Below, in pieces: positions 60,109-64,000 of a stretch of 64,000 nucleotides of DNA. Source of the DNA: Piper betle (lineage: Eukaryota > Streptophyta > Magnoliopsida > Piperales > Piperaceae). The position numbers and the translations under genes are program-made. Location: contig JAURVB010002728.1 of the NCBI GenBank assembly GCA_033002965.1, forward strand, positions 1 through 64,000, given 5' to 3'. Position 1 is the stretch's first letter; each line of letters opens with the position of its first letter. A model generated the notes under the pieces. That model did not search any database. It was not told the DNA's origin and was given only the letters and a program-made list of their open reading frames with translations.

Positions 60109-63100
60109 GATAGATATGATCTTCTTCTTCCTCCTCCTAGTGGGGTATATAAGGAAGAAGAAGAGGAGGAAATGATAATGGTGGTGGAGGAGGTCTTCTT
60201 CTTTGATTACACTGGCTTGCACCGGCATGTTCAATGTTTTTATTGAGAAGTCTGTATGCACAAGTACGAGAAGTTGTCTTTCAGAAAAGAAGTTATGAGA
60301 AGCCACTTTTAGGATATATACTATATTTATAATATATTTTTCCAAGTACCATATATATAATATTACATATATAGATCATTTCTTATCTTTTACTCAGTTT
60401 GCTGTCCCACGTACAACAAATTCCATGGAATTTTCGTAGTTGGATATCCAATATAAAATGGTCCAAGCGCCCGTAAGAAAATAGGATGTTTTATAAGTGG
60501 CTTGGGGGGAGCAAAATAGTGGCCGACGGGTTTTTTATATCGTTCATTTTTTTGCCACTAATTTTTAGTTTGTTTCTTCGTTTTTGCATCACAATATATT
60601 AATTTTAAAGTTCATTCGGCAAAAAAAAGGTCATATTTTGTTAAGGGTTAATCTCGTATGCAAAACAGTGATGAGCGAATTGTGGGAAAAAAAATATTGA
60701 TTGGTTTTTTTTTTGTTGAGATTTTTGGTGTCTACATCCACTTTTTGTGGTTCGATCGGCCCTTAAATTCTAGATATGCACTTTGTGAGTTGTAGGAGCT
60801 TTTCTATACAGCCTTGATCTTTTTAAAATTAATTATGTTTAACATAAAACTTTTAGTTGTGTCAGTATCCTCAATATATATTCAACTTTGTATAGTTGGG
60901 CTTTGGATAAAAAAGGCCTACATAGTTGACCAATCGGAAAAGTCAACCCGTTATATATATATATATATATTAAAATAAGTTAAAAGAATAATCACCCTAT
61001 AATAATTATTTTTAATTATATCACTAATTAAAATATTTAAGTTATAATATATAAATTATATATATATGTGATGAAAATCACATAAGATTTAAATAAAATT
61101 TTAACATGAATATGCAATATAGTATTTATTTGCCTTTGTTGAATAAAAGAAAAAAAAGATGAAATATTATAAGATCGCATTGAAGAACACGTTGCCATGC
61201 TTGAGTGCTTGTGCATGAAATCAAAATACTTTATTTTTTTCGAAAAAAATAAAGCACACACGGCTAGGTAACTAATTTAATTAAAAAGAGAATATTATTG
61301 TGGTTAATAAATGTTGAAATGCAGATAGTTTTTGTAAGCTCCCTGGTTGTTGTGCCTACAGTTGCATTATAGAATAATTTCTTTTTTTGTTAGATTATTT
61401 GAAACACAATTTAACGACTTTTTCAAGATGTCCACAACCGTTGGAAAAATTAATGAGGGGTGCACAAGATCTTTATTTTTAAAGTAGGTAATTAATGCCT
61501 AGGAAAAGATTATTAGAAAATATTTTAAATTATGACGCAAGTAAAGACTTTAGGAAAGAGAGAGCTGTTGTTGACATTGGGAGAGGATGAAGGAGCAGGT
61601 GAACTAATAGACAGCCAAATATTTAAATGTTCTATAACGCGTGATTAAGTTTGATTAATTTGTTCTAAGTTATTGCTACTTTTACTTAAAAAACATTAGT
61701 TTAAAATGGCCTTTTAACTCCGTAAGGCTCGGTGAAGGGCTACTTGCTGCCACACCCATTATTAAATCAGACCTAAGTCAATTCAAATGATCTTGTCCAG
61801 CTTAAATACATCAAAATAAAATATAATATGTAGTGTAACTAAATCAGCTGTACCATTTAGAATAATCATAATTTATGATTAGGAATATTAATTAACATGT
61901 TCGAGCCCGACGGCGTGGAATCCTTGTTAGCTAGTTCAAATCTCTCTATGCACTGCGTAAGCTATACATGTGGTCTCCGCTTTGTCCATTTTATATATAT
62001 TAGGCAGGATGTCATAATTTATGCACCTATATTGAATATATTTTAATAATATATATAAATTAATATTATTTAATAATAAAATAAATTATAATAATTTAAT
62101 ATCTTAAATATAAATTGTGATAGATTTTTAAAATGTCTTATTTAAATGAAAAAATAAATGGGACAAACCCTTATTATTAAAAAGTTAGAAGTTGATACGA
62201 GGCAGGTTCGAATCATTAATTTCTATCGTGAAAAATATTTTAATTTTTTTAAAATATTGATATTAACGAGATTTGAATTTATAACCTTCGGTAAAAATTA
62301 TTTTTATTGTATTTTTTATATTTCTTATCTTAATTGACCAATTCTTTTATTTTTAATTAAAGTCAAAATTAAATTAATAAAAAAGTAAATTACATTACAT
62401 GTGTTTGTACCCTTGGCAAGCTGGAGATCCACCTTGTTATCATACATCGGCACATTATCTTTCCCAAAGTAATTTATAAATTAGCACCACTCCCGTCCGC
62501 ACATACTTAAATCGATGCCACATACTATATCGAACCCAGAAATTGACAATTATCACAAAAGCAAAATAGCCATAGAATTATTCTTGCATGCTTGTCGTAT
62601 GTATCAAACTTTCAAACAAGTCGAGTGCTAATAATATTCATGAAAATTAAATTGTCTTGTGTTAAAAAACAAAAAAAACAAAACCTTGAATGATTTCCAC
62701 CGAGCCTGCAGCTCTCCACATTTATAAATAGATTTATATTCGGGCACATTAATAGGTTTTATTATAATTTACATGTCGACGCCTACATACCACCAACCTA
62801 TCCGGGCCCACATCTTTATTGACTAATATCCTACCGGCAAAGCTGTTGACGAGCCAAGCTTGCTAGTTCGATCAGGCTTTCACTCAATTTTATTTTTATA
62901 ATAAAATAAATAAAATTTAAAAAAACATTATTCATAACATTTTTTTATAAAATAATTTACTCGTGATGAGGTCGAACCTTGTTTCTATTCAATATTTAAA
63001 AAAAAGTTTGTAAGAATCATCATGTCGCCACGAGTTCAATTACCGGCCAGTTGGGAATGTTTCTTTGTAAATCAAAGCTTGGTCATCTAATTAGAACTAG

Positions 63101-63225
63101 TGCATTCATTTAAGTTATTTGAAAAGTGAGAAGCCGAGTCTAATTTTTGCCATCAACCCTGAGTAATTAAAGCAAAAATTCGACTTGTTGCTTTCCAATT
63201 AACTTAAACGAATGCATTAATAGTC

Positions 63226-63228
<3 letters not shown>
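60109..63228. other. Upstream region of the DETOX gene and AT-rich intergenic DNA
   Basis: On the minus strand a CT-rich leader lies just before the ATG and a TATAAATA word at 60331-60324, both plausible promoter parts. 60950-60970 is a short TA run. 62040-62360 is the AT-rich repeat related to 52.4-52.7 kb. No gene is recognised. Confidence 0.45.

Positions 63229-63256
<28 letters not shown>
63229..63256. repeat. (TA)n tract at the start of foldback copy 3
   Basis: About 14 TA dinucleotides abut the element head at 63257, as at 45467-45481. Confidence 0.95.
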
Positions 63257-63260
<4 letters not shown>

Positions 63261-64000
63261 TGTTGTACTGTATTGCCATGTTTTGGCAGCGCAGGCAGCG
63301 TTTTTTTTTGGGCCGTTGGATCAAAATCCAACGGCCGAAAATAAATACCGTTTTTCCCCCCTCCCCGTTTCTCTTCCACCCTCCGCTCCCTTGTTGGATT
63401 CTGCCGCCCCCCTGGTCCTAGCCCGGCCACCCCAGCCCCTTCTCGCCCTCGGCCCTGGCCCTGCCCGCAGCCACGGTACCCCACCGCCGCCCGCTCACGG
63501 CCCCCCCCGCTTTGTTCCCCCGGCCACCACCATCCGCCCCAGCCCCCCGCAGCCGCGGCTTCCCCCTGCAGCCACTCCCCCTTGCCCGGGCCAGCCGCCG
63601 CCCCCCTCCCTCGCCCGGCGCCGCGGCACACCCCCGCCCCTGCCCGCAGACGCGTCGGCCCCCATCCCCGCCTGCAGACGCGTCGCCCCCGATCCCCGCC
63701 CGCAGGCGCGGTCCCTCCCCCACGCTGCGGCCCCCAACCCCTGCGGGCGACGCGATGACAGTGTTGCCAGCGAACGGCCGGCGGCGAGGTCGCCGGCGGT
63801 GGGTGGCGCGGCAATATAGAGGGGGAAGAAACATGGGAGGGTAGTTTCGTAATAAAAACTTTACTCGAGTCCGGATCGAGTCAAATTTTTATTACAAAAT
63901 AAAATTTTTTAAAAAATTTATTTCGTAATAAAAATTTGACTCGAGCCCGAGTCGAGTCAAGTTTTTATTATGAAATAATTTTTTTAAAAATAAAATAAAA
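63257..64000. mobile_element. Foldback element family, copy 3 (left part, runs off the window)
   Basis: The head GACATGTTGTACTGTATTGC then CATGTTTTGGCAGCGCAGG aligns with the copy 1 head. The palindrome GGCCGTTGGAT-CAAA-ATCCAACGGCC (63311-63336) matches those at the right end of copy 2. A C-rich arm (63355-63740) leads to GCGATGACAGTGTTGCCAGC (compare GCGACGACAGTGTTGGCCAG in copy 2), GGTGGCGCGGCAA, and from 63840 the CTCGAG-joined AT palindromes. Long frames on both strands here are low-complexity readings of the GC-rich arm. Confidence 0.7.

Noticed and set aside
62195..62230. Possible tRNA B box (GGTTCGAATC)
   Set aside because: Flanking bases cannot form a T stem and no A box lies at tRNA spacing.
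63224..63844. Long ORFs (up to 197 codons) on both strands
   Set aside because: Same GC-rich arm of foldback copy 3; some start inside the (TA)n tract (YIYIYI runs), which is not credible coding sequence.
1..64000. CRISPR arrays, operons, ribosome binding sites or other bacterial features
   Set aside because: Spliced plant genes and plant repeats show this is nuclear eukaryotic DNA; no direct-repeat/spacer array is present.

Overview
The window is plant nuclear DNA, most likely from a monocot outside the grasses. This rests on five plant-family genes, long AT-rich intergenic stretches, two genes with a very GC-rich 5' half, many foldback and MITE-like elements, and four copies of a ~3 kb LTR of the TGTAACACCC type. 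The species cannot be named from the sequence alone.

Layout. 1-8.6 kb is transposon territory: an LTR truncated by the window start, a decayed hAT transposase, and a second 5'-truncated LTR with an internal 331-bp tandem duplication. 12.28-14.39 kb (+) is a GALS2/GALS3-like GT92 beta-1,4-galactan synthase gene, preceded by a threefold repeat at 11.68-12.07 kb. 18.28-20.27 kb (+) is a PLS-class PPR gene with E and DYW domains. 23.6-31.2 kb holds a Mutator-like MITE, a complete solo LTR with a perfect 5-bp target duplication, and an old AT-rich repeat family around it. 36.55-38.50 kb (+) is an intact seven-exon RSS3-like gene (bHLH-MYC_N domain, no bHLH). Facing it, 40.46-43.69 kb (-) is an intact nine-exon RING1-type PRC1 E3 ligase gene. 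45.5-51.6 kb holds two partial copies of an unusual foldback element separated by another complete LTR. 57.64-60.11 kb (-) is an intact seven-exon DETOX/MATE transporter gene. From 63.26 kb a third copy of the foldback element runs off the window.

The genes do not form a pathway; they are ordinary single-copy genes in a repeat-rich background. Two things stand out. First, the foldback family begins next to (TA)n microsatellites, carries palindromic heads, C-rich and G-rich arms, and a core built of AT-rich palindromic units joined at CTCGAG. Second, the GALS-like and PPR genes each need four single-base corrections to read as full family members, mostly in homopolymers, while the three multi-exon genes need none. 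That could be recent pseudogenisation or residual sequence error in difficult regions.

All exon boundaries were read by hand from GT/AG sites, reading frame and remembered family sequence; no alignment was run.
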